This document shows positions 8,102 to 16,091 of a DNA stretch of 64,000 bases, one piece after another (position 1 is the first letter of the stretch; every line of letters starts with the position of its first letter). A program made the translations under genes and the position numbers. The stretch is taken from assembly GCA_000721375.1 (NCBI GenBank), contig JOGW01000007.1, positions 62,001-126,000 of the forward strand, read 5' to 3'. This stretch comes from Streptomyces sp. NRRL B-3428 (GTDB lineage Bacteria > Actinomycetota > Actinomycetes > Streptomycetales > Streptomycetaceae). The notes under the pieces are model-generated. The model was not told the DNA's origin. It made no database searches and saw nothing but the letters and a program-made list of their open reading frames with translations.

Positions 8102-9205
8102 ATGCCCAGACCGTACGCGTTGATCGTGGCCGCCGTGGTCGGCCTGCTCATCACGCTCACAGGACCGCCGCCGACCGCTCGGGCAGCGGACAACGGCACG
8201 TGGGCGGTCTTCCCCACACCGCCCGCAGGCACGGACAAGCGCACCCGTGAGTACTTCTCCCACGAGGCGGACCCGGGCGCGGAGATCAACGACAGCGTGA
8301 CGATCGCCAACACCTCGGACGAGGCGCTCACCTTCCGCATCTTCGCCACGGACGCGATGAACACCCCACAGGGAGGCGCCTTCGCGCTGCTGCCCGTGGA
8401 GCGCGAGCCGAAGGACGTCGGCACGTGGATGCTGCTCGGCAAGAAGGACGCCGCCCGTGACGCCACGATCACCGTGGAGGCGCACCAGCGCGTGGACATC
8501 CCCTTCGTCCTGAAGGTTCCGGAGGATGCCGCACCCGGCGATCACGTCGGCGGCATCGTGGCGCTCAACACCAAGGTGGAGAGCGTCCGCGAGAAGGACA
8601 AGGTGCAGGTGGGCGTGCGGCGTTCGGTCGGCGCGCGGATGTATCTGCGGGTCAGCGGCCCGCTGATGCCCGCCATGGCCGTCGAGTCCGTCTCGGTCCA
8701 GCGCAGCGCACCCCTGATCCCCTGGGTCTCCGACGCCAAGGCCGAGATCCGATACGTGCTGGTGAACCGCGGCAACGTACGACTGCGCCCCACGATCCAG
8801 CTCTCGGCGGAGGGTCTGTTCGGCCGCGACGTGCTCACCCAGCGCCCGCATGCCCTGAAGCTCGAGCTGCTGCCGGGCCAGCGCGTGGAGTTCACCGAAC
8901 CCTGGGCGAGCACACCGCAGTTCGACTGGGTGACGGTGAAGGCGAAGGCGGGTGCCTTCGACGAACCTGAGGTGGACTCGACGACAGCGGAGACCTCGTT
9001 CATCGCCCTGCCCTGGCAGGCCCTGCTCATCCTCCTCGGCATCGTCCTCGGCCTGTGGTCCGGCCGCCGGATCCGCAAGGCGGGCGGCCCGCGTGCCGTC
9101 TGGCGCCGGCTGCGCACCCGCCTGCGCAGAAGCCCGCGCTCCCCCGACTCCCGTGATACGGATGAGGAATGGACCTCCGCCGCGCCACCGACCCTGACCA
9201 GGTGA
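8102..9205 (+). CDS. DUF916-like membrane-anchored surface protein
   Basis: The 367-residue protein has a signal peptide (VVGLLITLTGPPPTARAAD), an extracytoplasmic region of two beta domains, and a C-terminal membrane helix (ALLILLGIVLGLWSG) followed by a basic cytoplasmic tail. The segment with SHEADPGAEINDSVTIANTSDEALTFRIFATDA and the later GDHVGGIVALNT match my memory of the DUF916 (WxL-interacting, peptidoglycan-binding) family. The ATG at 8102 has GGAG six bases upstream; the longer frame to 8048 lacks a ribosome site. Its 3' end overlaps the acetyltransferase gene by 37 bases. It is likely a wall- or membrane-attached partner of the protein encoded just upstream. Confidence 0.8.
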   Translation: MPRPYALIVAAVVGLLITLTGPPPTARAADNGTWAVFPTPPAGTDKRTREYFSHEADPGAEINDSVTIANTSDEALTFRIFATDAMNTPQGGAFALLPVEREPKDVGTWMLLGKKDAARDATITVEAHQRVDIPFVLKVPEDAAPGDHVGGIVALNTKVESVREKDKVQVGVRRSVGARMYLRVSGPLMPAMAVESVSVQRSAPLIPWVSDAKAEIRYVLVNRGNVRLRPTIQLSAEGLFGRDVLTQRPHALKLELLPGQRVEFTEPWASTPQFDWVTVKAKAGAFDEPEVDSTTAETSFIALPWQALLILLGIVLGLWSGRRIRKAGGPRAVWRRLRTRLRRSPRSPDSRDTDEEWTSAAPPTLTR

Positions 9206-9585
9206 CAGCCGCCGCGCATCTCTTCGACGCCGCGCCCCGCGAGGAGGCCACCCGCCGCTTCCTCGCGGCCGGCGGGCATCACATGTTCTTCGCGTACGAG
9301 GACGGCGGGCCCGTCGGCTTCATCACCGGCGTGGAGATCCATCACCCCGACAAGGGGGTGGAGATGTGCCTGTACGAGCTGGGAGTGGACGCCCCGTACC
9401 GGCGCAGGGGAATCGCCACGGCGCTCATCGCCGAACTCGCCTCCCTGGCCCGGAAACTGGGCTGCTACGACATGTGGGTGCCGGTGGACACCGACAACGA
9501 GGGTGCGCTGGCGACGTACCGGGCGACGGGGGCGCGCGACGACGGGGTGTGCGCGGTGCTGACCTGGGAGTTCATCGACCGGTAG
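9169..9585 (+). CDS. GNAT acetyltransferase (AAC(3)-I-like)
   Basis: The 138-residue protein is a single GNAT domain. The acetyl-CoA loop is YRRRGIATALI, preceded by the strand MCLYELGVDAPY. The sequence FLAAGGHHMFFAYEDGGPVGFITGVEIHHPDKG and the C-terminal YRATGARDDG resemble the aminoglycoside 3-N-acetyltransferase I branch, but many relatives acetylate other amines, so resistance should not be assumed. The ATG has GAGGA just upstream and lies inside the end of the previous gene, in another frame. It is convergent with the LysE exporter, 7 bases away. Confidence 0.82.
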   Translation: MDLRRATDPDQVTAAAHLFDAAPREEATRRFLAAGGHHMFFAYEDGGPVGFITGVEIHHPDKGVEMCLYELGVDAPYRRRGIATALIAELASLARKLGCYDMWVPVDTDNEGALATYRATGARDDGVCAVLTWEFIDR

Positions 9586-9592
9586 GCGACTC

Positions 9593-10222
9593 TCACAGGG
9601 TGCGCAGGAGCAGCATCGCGCCGAGCGCCAGCATCGTCACGGCCACCACCGCGTCCACCACCCGCCATGCCGTGGGCTTGGCGAGGACCCCGCTGAGCAT
9701 CTTCGATCCGTAGCCGAGCGCCGCGAACCACACGAGGCTGCCGAGCATCGCGCCGAGCCCGAACACCCAGCGCAGATCGCCGCGTTGCGAGGCGACGGAG
9801 CCGAGCAGCAGCACCGTGTCCAGATAGACGTGCGGGTTCAGCCAGGTCAGGGCGAGACAGGTCAGTACGGCGGTACGTATCGAACGAGTCCCCGCGCCCT
9901 GCACGCTCAGCCCGCCCCCGGCGCTCGCGGGGCGCAGTACGCGGCGGGCGGCGAGAGCTCCGTACGCGAGAAGGAAGGCGCCGCCCGCGAGCCCGACGAC
10001 CGTCATCGCCACCGGCCACGCGGTGACCACCGCGCCCAGGCCCGCCACTCCCAGGGCGATCAGGACGGCGTCGGAGACCGCGCAGATGGCGACCACCGGG
10101 AGCACGGCCTGCCCGCGTACGCCCTGGCGCAGCACGAAGGCGTTCTGGGCGCCGATGGCGACGATCAAGGAGAGTCCGGTGCCGAAGCCGGCGCCGAGGG
10201 CGGGGAGAAGTGCGCTGTTCAT
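9593..10222 (-). CDS. LysE/ArgO-family amino acid exporter
   Basis: The 209-residue membrane protein has about six helices. The start (LLPALGAGFGTGLSLIVAIGAQNAFVLRQG) carries the conserved GAQN(A)FVL motif of LysE/ArgO exporters of basic amino acids. The segment LTWLNPHVYLD is the second conserved family motif. It faces a divergent LysR gene of the ArgP/LysG type, the same arrangement as lysE-lysG in Corynebacterium, where the regulator turns on export when lysine or arginine rises. The likely substrate is therefore lysine or arginine, by analogy. Confidence 0.92.
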   Translation of the reverse strand: MNSALLPALGAGFGTGLSLIVAIGAQNAFVLRQGVRGQAVLPVVAICAVSDAVLIALGVAGLGAVVTAWPVAMTVVGLAGGAFLLAYGALAARRVLRPASAGGGLSVQGAGTRSIRTAVLTCLALTWLNPHVYLDTVLLLGSVASQRGDLRWVFGLGAMLGSLVWFAALGYGSKMLSGVLAKPTAWRVVDAVVAVTMLALGAMLLLRTL

Positions 10223-10260
10223 GCCTTCGACGTTAAGGAACCGCCGACCATCAGTACAGC

Positions 10261-10326
10261 TAAGGTTTCTTACCTACCTTTAGCGATACTGAAGATTCCG
10301 TCTTCAGCAATGCTGAAGATTCCGTC
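10261..10326. promoter_or_regulatory. Operator repeats between lysE-type and argP-type genes
   Basis: CTGAAGA (10289-10295) and TCTTCAG (10301-10307) form a dyad with a 5-base spacer. The 14-base CTGAAGATTCCGTC occurs twice, at 10289 and 10313, 24 bases apart. A second dyad, TAAGGT (10261-10266) with ACCTTTA (10276-10282), lies on the exporter side. These are the expected binding sites of the LysR regulator, although the direct repeat could also be a simple duplication. Confidence 0.5.
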
Positions 10327-10346
10327 CCGGCGGCGAGGGAGCATCC

Positions 10347-11273
10347 GTGCCGATCGAACTACCCCACGACCTGGTCCGCACCCTTCTCGCCGCCGTGGAC
10401 GAAGGCACCTTCGACGCCGCGGCGGCGGCTCTGCATCTGACCCCGTCGGCGGTCAGCCAGCGCATCAAGGCCCTGGAGCAGCGCACCGGCCGGGTGCTCC
10501 TGACCCGCACGAAACCCGTCCGGCCCACCGAGTCGGGCGAGGCGGTGGTGCGCTTCGCCCGGCAGCTCGCGGCGCTGGAACAGGTGACGCACCAGGACTT
10601 GGGGCTCGTGGACGACACCGACGAGGGCGGCCCGCGCCCGGCGACCCGGCTGCCGATCGTGGTCAACGCGGACTCGCTCGCCACCTGGTTCCTGCCCGCC
10701 CTGACCCGGGTGCCGCAGGACCCGCCGGTCTGCTTCGAAGTGCACCGCGAGGACGAAGGGCACTCGGCGACGCTGCTGCGCGAGGGGCGCGTGATGGCGG
10801 CGGTGACCTCTTCGGCGGAGCCGGTGACGGGGTGCACGGTGCGGCCGCTGGGCCTGGCCCGTTATCTGCCGCTCGCGACACCGGAGTTCAGGGATCGGCA
10901 CCTGCTGCCCGGCCCGCTGACCCGCCGTCTGCCGGAGGCTCCGGTGGTGATCTACGACCGCCGCGACGAACTGCAGGACCGCTTCGTGCGCGGTCTGACC
11001 CGCGGCAGGTCGAACGCCGGCCCGCTGCGGCATTACGTCCCTACGTCCGAGGGCTTCCGCGACGCGGTGGCCGCCGGGCTCGGCTGGGGCCTGCTCACGG
11101 ACTTCCAGGCTGCACCGCTCCTGGATGCGGGCACACTCGTCCGACTGTCACCGGGCAAGCACCTGGACATCCCCCTGTACTGGCAGCAGTGGAAGCTGGA
11201 CGTACCAGCCCTGGCCCGGGTGGCACAGGCGGTCGCCGAGGCGGCGGCGGAGGCTCTGCACACCGGCCCCTGA
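10347..11273 (+). CDS. argP: LysR-family regulator of the ArgP/LysG type
   Basis: The 308-residue protein has an N-terminal LysR winged helix (residues 5-65: LVRTLLAAVDEGTFDAAAAALHLTPSAVSQRIKALEQRTGRVLLTR, shown here only as the landmark segment AVSQRIKALEQ) and a substrate-binding domain from about residue 90. The line LPIVVNADSLATWFLPAL is typical of the ArgP branch that senses lysine and arginine. The GTG start has GAGGGAG with good spacing. Divergent transcription from the LysE-type exporter and the dyads in the gap indicate that it activates exporter expression. Function is well supported by family and neighbour together. Confidence 0.9.
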   Translation: MPIELPHDLVRTLLAAVDEGTFDAAAAALHLTPSAVSQRIKALEQRTGRVLLTRTKPVRPTESGEAVVRFARQLAALEQVTHQDLGLVDDTDEGGPRPATRLPIVVNADSLATWFLPALTRVPQDPPVCFEVHREDEGHSATLLREGRVMAAVTSSAEPVTGCTVRPLGLARYLPLATPEFRDRHLLPGPLTRRLPEAPVVIYDRRDELQDRFVRGLTRGRSNAGPLRHYVPTSEGFRDAVAAGLGWGLLTDFQAAPLLDAGTLVRLSPGKHLDIPLYWQQWKLDVPALARVAQAVAEAAAEALHTGP

Positions 11274-11332
11274 CGCGTTTGTTAGCGTGCCCCGGCACCA
11301 GACGCGCAGCCCACCGGGGGAACGAGCACGCC

Positions 11333-11665
11333 ATGAAGATCAACTGGACGCATCCGGACGCGACCGGTCTGGACAAGGGGTGGCAACGGGGTGCTTTCGC
11401 GTTCTGGTTGCTCAACCTGGTCGTCATCTCGGTGGCCCAGAACATGGTGAACCAGGCCCTGGACGCATGCGGCCGGAGCGACCACACCTGCTACGACGCG
11501 GCGATCTCCGCCGGCGACGCCTCCAACCGATGGATGGCCGTCGCCCTGATCTCGGGCTTCCTGGCGTTCGCCCTGAATCCGGTGCAGCGCTTCCGCACGG
11601 CCCGGTTCGTGCTGCTCGGCGTCGAATGCGCGGCCATGGCCCTCCAGTTGGCCGTCTCCCCGTAA
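11333..11665 (+). CDS. Small two- or three-helix membrane protein, unknown
   Basis: This 110-residue protein has hydrophobic stretches around residues 20-40 (GAFAFWLLNLVVISVAQ), 65-82 (MAVALISGFLAFALNPV) and 88-107 (FVLLGVECAAMALQLAV). A pair of Cys (CGRSDHTCYD) lies in the first loop and may form a disulphide outside. The ATG follows GGGGGAACG. It is located after argP, 59 bases away, and before a strong bidirectional terminator. I do not recognise a functional family; it resembles small conserved Streptomyces membrane proteins. Confidence 0.7.
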   Translation: MKINWTHPDATGLDKGWQRGAFAFWLLNLVVISVAQNMVNQALDACGRSDHTCYDAAISAGDASNRWMAVALISGFLAFALNPVQRFRTARFVLLGVECAAMALQLAVSP

Positions 11666-11742
11666 AGGCTCCGGGGGCGGCCGCACAACCTCGCACCGCA
11701 AAAGGCTCCGGGGGCAGCCGCACAGCCTGCCCCCGGAGCCTT
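11664..11742. terminator. Bidirectional terminator with a duplicated arm
   Basis: AAGGCTCCGGGGGCAG at 11702-11717 pairs perfectly with 11727-11742 (16 bp, 9-base loop). The left arm and flank also occur once more about 38 bases earlier (from 11664), with one change. The structure separates the convergent membrane-protein gene and iolA. Confidence 0.8.
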
Positions 11743-11756
11743 CAGTCGCGGATCGC

Positions 11757-13271
11757 TCAGTGGTTGCGCGGGAAGCCCAGGTCCACTCCGGACGGCGCCT
11801 CCGACGGGTCCGGCCAGCGGGTCGTGACGACCTTGCCGCGGGTGTAGAAGTGCGTGCCGTCGTTGCCGTAGATGTGGTGGTCGCCGAAGAGCGAGTCCTT
11901 CCAGCCGCCGAAGCTGTGGTAGCCGACGGGGACCGGGATCGGGACGTTGACGCCGACCATGCCGGCCTCGACCTCCAGCTGGAAGCGACGGGCCGCGCCG
12001 CCGTCACGCGTGAAGATCGCGGTGCCGTTGCCGAACGGCGACGCGTTGATGAGGGCCAGGCCCTCCTCGTAGGTGTCGACGCGCAGCACGCACAGGACCG
12101 GACCGAAGATCTCGTCCTTGTAGGCGTCGGCCGTGACCGGCACGCGGTCGAGCAGCGAGAGCCCGATCCAGTGGCCGTTCTCGTGGCCCTCGACGGTGTA
12201 GCCGGTGCCGTCCAGGACGACCTCGCTGCCCTGCTCGGCGGCGCCGTGCACGTACGAGGCCACCTTGTCGCGGTGGGCCGCGGTGATCAGCGGGCCCATC
12301 TCGGACGTCGGGTCGTTGCCCGGACCGATCTTGATCTTCTCGGCACGCTCGCGGATCTTCGCGACCAGCTCGTCACCGGTCGAACCGACCGCCACGACCG
12401 CCGAGATGGCCATGCAGCGCTCGCCCGCCGAGCCGTACGCGGCGGACACCGCGGCGTCCGCGGCCGCGTCCAGGTCCGCGTCGGGGAGCACCAGCATGTG
12501 GTTCTTGGCGCCGCCGAGCGCCTGGACCCGCTTGCCGTTCGAGGCGGCGGTGGTGTGGATGTAGCGGGCGATCGGGGTCGAGCCGACGAAGGACACGGCC
12601 TTGACGTCCGGGTGCTCCAGGAGGCGGTCGACGGCCACCTTGTCGCCGTGCAGGACGTTGAAGACACCGTCCGGCAGACCCGCCTCGGCGAGCAGCTCGG
12701 CGATCTTCATGGCGGCCGACGGGTCCTTCTCGCTCGGCTTGAGCACGAAGGTGTTACCGCACGCGATGGCCAGCGGGAACATCCACATCGGCACCATGGC
12801 CGGGAAGTTGAAGGGCGTGATGCCCGCGACCACACCGATCGGCTGGCGGATCGAGGCCACGTCCACGCGGCTCGACACGGAGGTGGACAGCTCACCCTTG
12901 AGCTGGACCGTGATCCCGCACGCCAGGTCCACGATCTCCAGACCGCGCGCGACCTCGCCGAGCGCGTCCGAGTGCACCTTGCCGTGCTCGGCGGTGATCA
13001 GCTCGGCGATCGCGTCACGGTTCGCGTCGAGCAGCGCACGGAACTTGAACAGGATCGTGGTGCGCTGGGCCAGCGAGGACTGACCCCACGTCTGCCATGC
13101 CTCCTTGGCCGCGGCGACCGCCGCGTCCACCTCCTCGACGGAGGCGAAGTCGACCTGCGTGGTCACGGCCCCGGTCGCCGGGTCGGTGACCGGCCCGGAG
13201 CGGCCCGAGGCGCCCTCGACCGTCTTGCCACCGATCCAGTGGTGCACGGTCTTCGTCACGGCGTTCGTCAT
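11757..13271 (-). CDS. iolA: Methylmalonate-semialdehyde dehydrogenase, CoA-acylating
   Basis: The 504-residue aldehyde dehydrogenase has the Rossmann segment VSFVGSTPIARYI, the MmsA/IolA hallmark GGAKNHMLV, and catalytic Cys286 in AGERCM. In inositol breakdown IolA turns malonate semialdehyde into acetyl-CoA and CO2; the same enzyme serves valine catabolism. It is the last gene of the minus-strand iol group, 27 bases after iolD, and ends at the bidirectional terminator. GAGGAG lies five bases before the ATG. The position next to iolD, iolB and iolC supports the inositol role. Confidence 0.93.
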   Translation of the reverse strand: MTNAVTKTVHHWIGGKTVEGASGRSGPVTDPATGAVTTQVDFASVEEVDAAVAAAKEAWQTWGQSSLAQRTTILFKFRALLDANRDAIAELITAEHGKVHSDALGEVARGLEIVDLACGITVQLKGELSTSVSSRVDVASIRQPIGVVAGITPFNFPAMVPMWMFPLAIACGNTFVLKPSEKDPSAAMKIAELLAEAGLPDGVFNVLHGDKVAVDRLLEHPDVKAVSFVGSTPIARYIHTTAASNGKRVQALGGAKNHMLVLPDADLDAAADAAVSAAYGSAGERCMAISAVVAVGSTGDELVAKIRERAEKIKIGPGNDPTSEMGPLITAAHRDKVASYVHGAAEQGSEVVLDGTGYTVEGHENGHWIGLSLLDRVPVTADAYKDEIFGPVLCVLRVDTYEEGLALINASPFGNGTAIFTRDGGAARRFQLEVEAGMVGVNVPIPVPVGYHSFGGWKDSLFGDHHIYGNDGTHFYTRGKVVTTRWPDPSEAPSGVDLGFPRNH

Positions 13272-13298
13272 GGGTACTCCTCGAACTCCTGCTGGTTG

Positions 13299-15176
13299 TC
13301 ACAGATGGCGCCGGCGGGCCCGCACGCGCTCCTCATAGGTCCGGCGCGCCTCGACCGCCGCCTTACGGCTCGCGGTCTCGGCCACGGGAACATCCCACCA
13401 CGCCTGCGCGGACGGCACGCCCGACACTGTGTCGGGGGATTCCGTCTCGGCATAGACACATGTGGGAACGTCCGCGGCCCGGGCTTCGCGGAGAGCTTCC
13501 CGCAGCTCACGTACGGTCTTGGCACGAAGCACCCGCATCCCGAGGCTGGCCGCGTTGGCCGCGAGATCCACCGGCAGCGGGTCCCCGGTGTAGCTTCCGT
13601 CCCCGGCCCGGTAGCGGTAGCCGGTCGCGAACCCCTCGGCCCCGACGGACTCGCTGAGCCCGCCGATGGACGCGTACCCGTGGTTCTGCAGGATCACGAC
13701 CTTGATCGCGATCCCTTCCTGTACGGCGGTGACGAGTTCGGTCGGCATCATCAGATACGTTCCGTCGCCGACCAGCGCCCACACCTCGCGCCCGGGCTCG
13801 GCGAGCTTCACGCCGATCGCGGCCGGGATCTCGTATCCCATGCAGGAGTAGCCGTACTCGACGTGGTACTGGTCGCTCGCACGGGTGCGCCACAGCTTGT
13901 GGAGGTCGCCGGGGAGGGAGCCGGCGGCATTGACGAGTACGTCGCGGTGGTCCGCCAACTCGTCCAGGGCGCCGAGCACTTGGGCCTGGGTGGGCCGGCC
14001 TTCGGGGGCGGGAGCGGTGTAGGCGCGGGTGACCAGGGACTCCCACTCGCCCTTGGCCCGGGTGTACTCGGTCTCGTAGGGCTCGGGTACGCGCTCATGC
14101 AGCAGCCCGGTCAGCCCCGTGATTCCTCTCAACGCATCCCCGACCAGCGAGACCGCACCCATCTTGTGCGAGTCGAACCCGGAGATGTTGAGGTTCACGA
14201 AGCGCACCCCGGGGTTCTCGAAGAGCGTCCCCGACGCCGTCGTGAAGTCCGTGTAGCGGGTGCCGATGCCGATCACCACATCGGCCTCGCGGGCCAGTTG
14301 GTCGGCGGTGGACGTCCCCGTATGCCCGATTCCGCCCACATCCGCGGGATGGTCGTACGGCAACGAGCCCTTGCCCGCCTGGGTCGAGGCGACCGGGATG
14401 CCGGTGCTCCCGGCGAGCGCCTCCAGTGCGCGCTCGGCTCCCGCGTGCCGCACTCCGCCGCCCGCGACGACGAGCGGACGGCGGGCGGTCCGGATCAGCC
14501 CGGCCGCTTCGTGCAGCGCGCTCTCGTCCACCTCCGGCCTGCGCACCTGCCAGGTCCGCTCCCGGAAGAACTCCTCCGGCCACTCCCAGGCTTCCGCCTG
14601 CACGTCCTGCGGAAGCGCCAGCGTCACCGCACCGGTGTCCACGGGATCCGCGAGCACCCGCATCGCGCTCAGCGCCGCCGGAATCAGCGCCTCCGGCCGC
14701 GTGACCCGGTCGAAGAACTTCGACACCGGCCGCAGACAGTCGTTCACCGACATATCGCCCGCATACGGGACTTCGAGCTGCTGCAGTACGGGATCGGCGG
14801 GCCGCGCGGCGAACACATCGCCGGGCAGCAGCAGTACGGGAAGGTGGTTGATGGTGGCGAGCGCGGCGCCGGTGACGAGGTTGGTCGCCCCCGGCCCGAT
14901 CGACGTGGTCACGGCGTGCGCCGAGAGCCGCCGCGAGTGCCGCGCGTATCCGACCGCCGCGTGCACCATCGCCTGCTCGTTGCGCCCCTGATGGAAGGGC
15001 ATATGGAACGGCGACCCGGCGTCCCCGTACTCGACGAGCGCCTGGCCGAGCCCGGCCACATTGCCGTGCCCGAAGATCCCCCAGGTCGCCGTGATCAGCC
15101 GCTGCCGCGCCCCGTCGCGCTCGGTGTACTGCCGCGACAGGAAGCGCACGAGCGCCTGGGCGACGGTGAACCTCAT
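13299..15176 (-). CDS. iolD: 3D-(3,5/4)-trihydroxycyclohexane-1,2-dione hydrolase
   Basis: The 625-residue thiamin-diphosphate enzyme shows the expected order: N-terminal Pyr domain (GIFGHGNVAGLGQAL, and the cofactor-activating Glu in the family position), a central domain, and the PP domain with GDGTY and the trailing Asn in VVILQNHGY. IolD opens the ring of the diketo-inositol to 5-deoxy-glucuronate. Its start codon sits in the last copy of a 32-bp repeat, and each copy brings GGAGGG six bases before an ATG. Translation is therefore coupled to iolB through three mini-ORFs. The C-terminus is basic. Confidence 0.93.
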   Translation of the reverse strand: MRFTVAQALVRFLSRQYTERDGARQRLITATWGIFGHGNVAGLGQALVEYGDAGSPFHMPFHQGRNEQAMVHAAVGYARHSRRLSAHAVTTSIGPGATNLVTGAALATINHLPVLLLPGDVFAARPADPVLQQLEVPYAGDMSVNDCLRPVSKFFDRVTRPEALIPAALSAMRVLADPVDTGAVTLALPQDVQAEAWEWPEEFFRERTWQVRRPEVDESALHEAAGLIRTARRPLVVAGGGVRHAGAERALEALAGSTGIPVASTQAGKGSLPYDHPADVGGIGHTGTSTADQLAREADVVIGIGTRYTDFTTASGTLFENPGVRFVNLNISGFDSHKMGAVSLVGDALRGITGLTGLLHERVPEPYETEYTRAKGEWESLVTRAYTAPAPEGRPTQAQVLGALDELADHRDVLVNAAGSLPGDLHKLWRTRASDQYHVEYGYSCMGYEIPAAIGVKLAEPGREVWALVGDGTYLMMPTELVTAVQEGIAIKVVILQNHGYASIGGLSESVGAEGFATGYRYRAGDGSYTGDPLPVDLAANAASLGMRVLRAKTVRELREALREARAADVPTCVYAETESPDTVSGVPSAQAWWDVPVAETASRKAAVEARRTYEERVRARRRHL

Positions 15177-15293
15177 CGGTAACCCTCCGCGTAGTCGGGG
15201 AGCCTCATCGGTAACCCTCCGCGTAGTCGGGGAGCCTCATCGGTAACCCTCCGCGTAGTCCGGGAGCCTCATCGGTAACCCTCCGCGTAGTCC
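15173..15293 (-). repeat. Fourfold 32-bp repeat making a chain of mini-ORFs between iolB and iolD
   Basis: The unit starts at 15174, 15206, 15238 and 15270 (plus-strand CAT). Read on the minus strand, every unit holds the iolB end (DYAEGYR, stop) with GGAGGG and an ATGA overlap to a new start. This gives three identical 11-residue mini-ORFs, MRLPDYAEGYR, at 15237-15272, 15205-15240 and 15173-15208. Each stop overlaps the next ATG by four bases, and the last one overlaps the iolD start. The copies are nearly identical, so the expansion is recent. Confidence 0.85.
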
Positions 15294-16072
15294 GGGTGGA
15301 ACCGGATCCGCCACTCCCGCCCGGCCCCCGGACCGGCCATCACGTTCAGGTAGTACATGTCGTGCCCGGGCTGGGCGATGGAAGGACCGTGCCAGCCGTC
15401 GGGCACCAGGACCGCGTCCCTCGTACGGACTTCGGCGAGCACATCCGTACCGCCTTCCCGGGACGGGCTGACCCGCTGGTACCCGAGGCCTTCCGGGCCG
15501 CCGTCGATCTCGAAGTAGTAGATCTCCTCCAACTCGCTCTCCTCGCCCGGCACTTGCTCGTCGTGCTTGTGCGGCGGATACGAGGACCAGTTGCCGCCGG
15601 GGGTGAGGACCTCGACGGCGATCAGGCGGTCGCATTCAAAGACACCCGCGGCGGCGAAGTTGCGCACCTCCCGCTCGCAGCGGCCGCTGCCTCGCCGTTC
15701 GAGCGGAACCTCCGCCGCGGGGCCGTAGCGAGCCGGGAGCACCCGCTCGCATTCCGCTCCTGCCAAAGCGAAACGGCCTCCCACGGCGGAGGCGATCTGG
15801 GCGTGGGCGTCACGCGGCACATAGGCGAAGTCGGTGACACCCGCGTAGACGTCCTTACGGCCTTCCAGTTCGAACAACGAGCCGTCCACGACAACGGTGC
15901 AGCCCCCGGTCAGCGGCAGCACGATCCACTCACTGCCGCCCGCGGCGAGAGTGTGCGAACCGCCCGGCGGCAGGTCGAGCACGCGCAGGGACGCGAAACT
16001 CCAGCCGGCCCGCTCCGGATCGATGTCCAGGGCGTACGACCCGTGCGCCGTCTCACCCGCCCGTACATGCAT
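15269..16072 (-). CDS. iolB: 5-deoxy-glucuronate isomerase
   Basis: The 267-residue protein is a bicupin of the IolB family. Metal-binding residues are visible in SSYPPHKHDEQ (two His) with the following Glu cluster EESELEEIYYFEID, and the later VLVPDGWHGPS His. IolB converts 5-deoxy-glucuronate to 2-deoxy-5-keto-gluconate. The length is normal. ATG at 16072 has GAGGAG five bases upstream; the GTG one codon earlier is less well placed. The C-terminal DYAEGYR is the source of the repeated segment that links it to iolD. Confidence 0.92.
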   Translation of the reverse strand: MHVRAGETAHGSYALDIDPERAGWSFASLRVLDLPPGGSHTLAAGGSEWIVLPLTGGCTVVVDGSLFELEGRKDVYAGVTDFAYVPRDAHAQIASAVGGRFALAGAECERVLPARYGPAAEVPLERRGSGRCEREVRNFAAAGVFECDRLIAVEVLTPGGNWSSYPPHKHDEQVPGEESELEEIYYFEIDGGPEGLGYQRVSPSREGGTDVLAEVRTRDAVLVPDGWHGPSIAQPGHDMYYLNVMAGPGAGREWRIRFHPDYAEGYR

Positions 16073-16091
16073 CACGACTCCTCAGGCAGCC

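Noticed and set aside
9169..9585. Aminoglycoside resistance gene
   Set aside because: The GNAT protein resembles the AAC(3)-I branch only in general features; substrate cannot be set from sequence.
11760..15182. 1140-codon frame opposite iolA and iolD
   Set aside because: It is an antisense shadow of two clear enzyme genes and lacks any domain.
15173..15293. CRISPR or attachment site
   Set aside because: Units abut each other, are made of iolB-iolD junction sequence, and no integrase is near.
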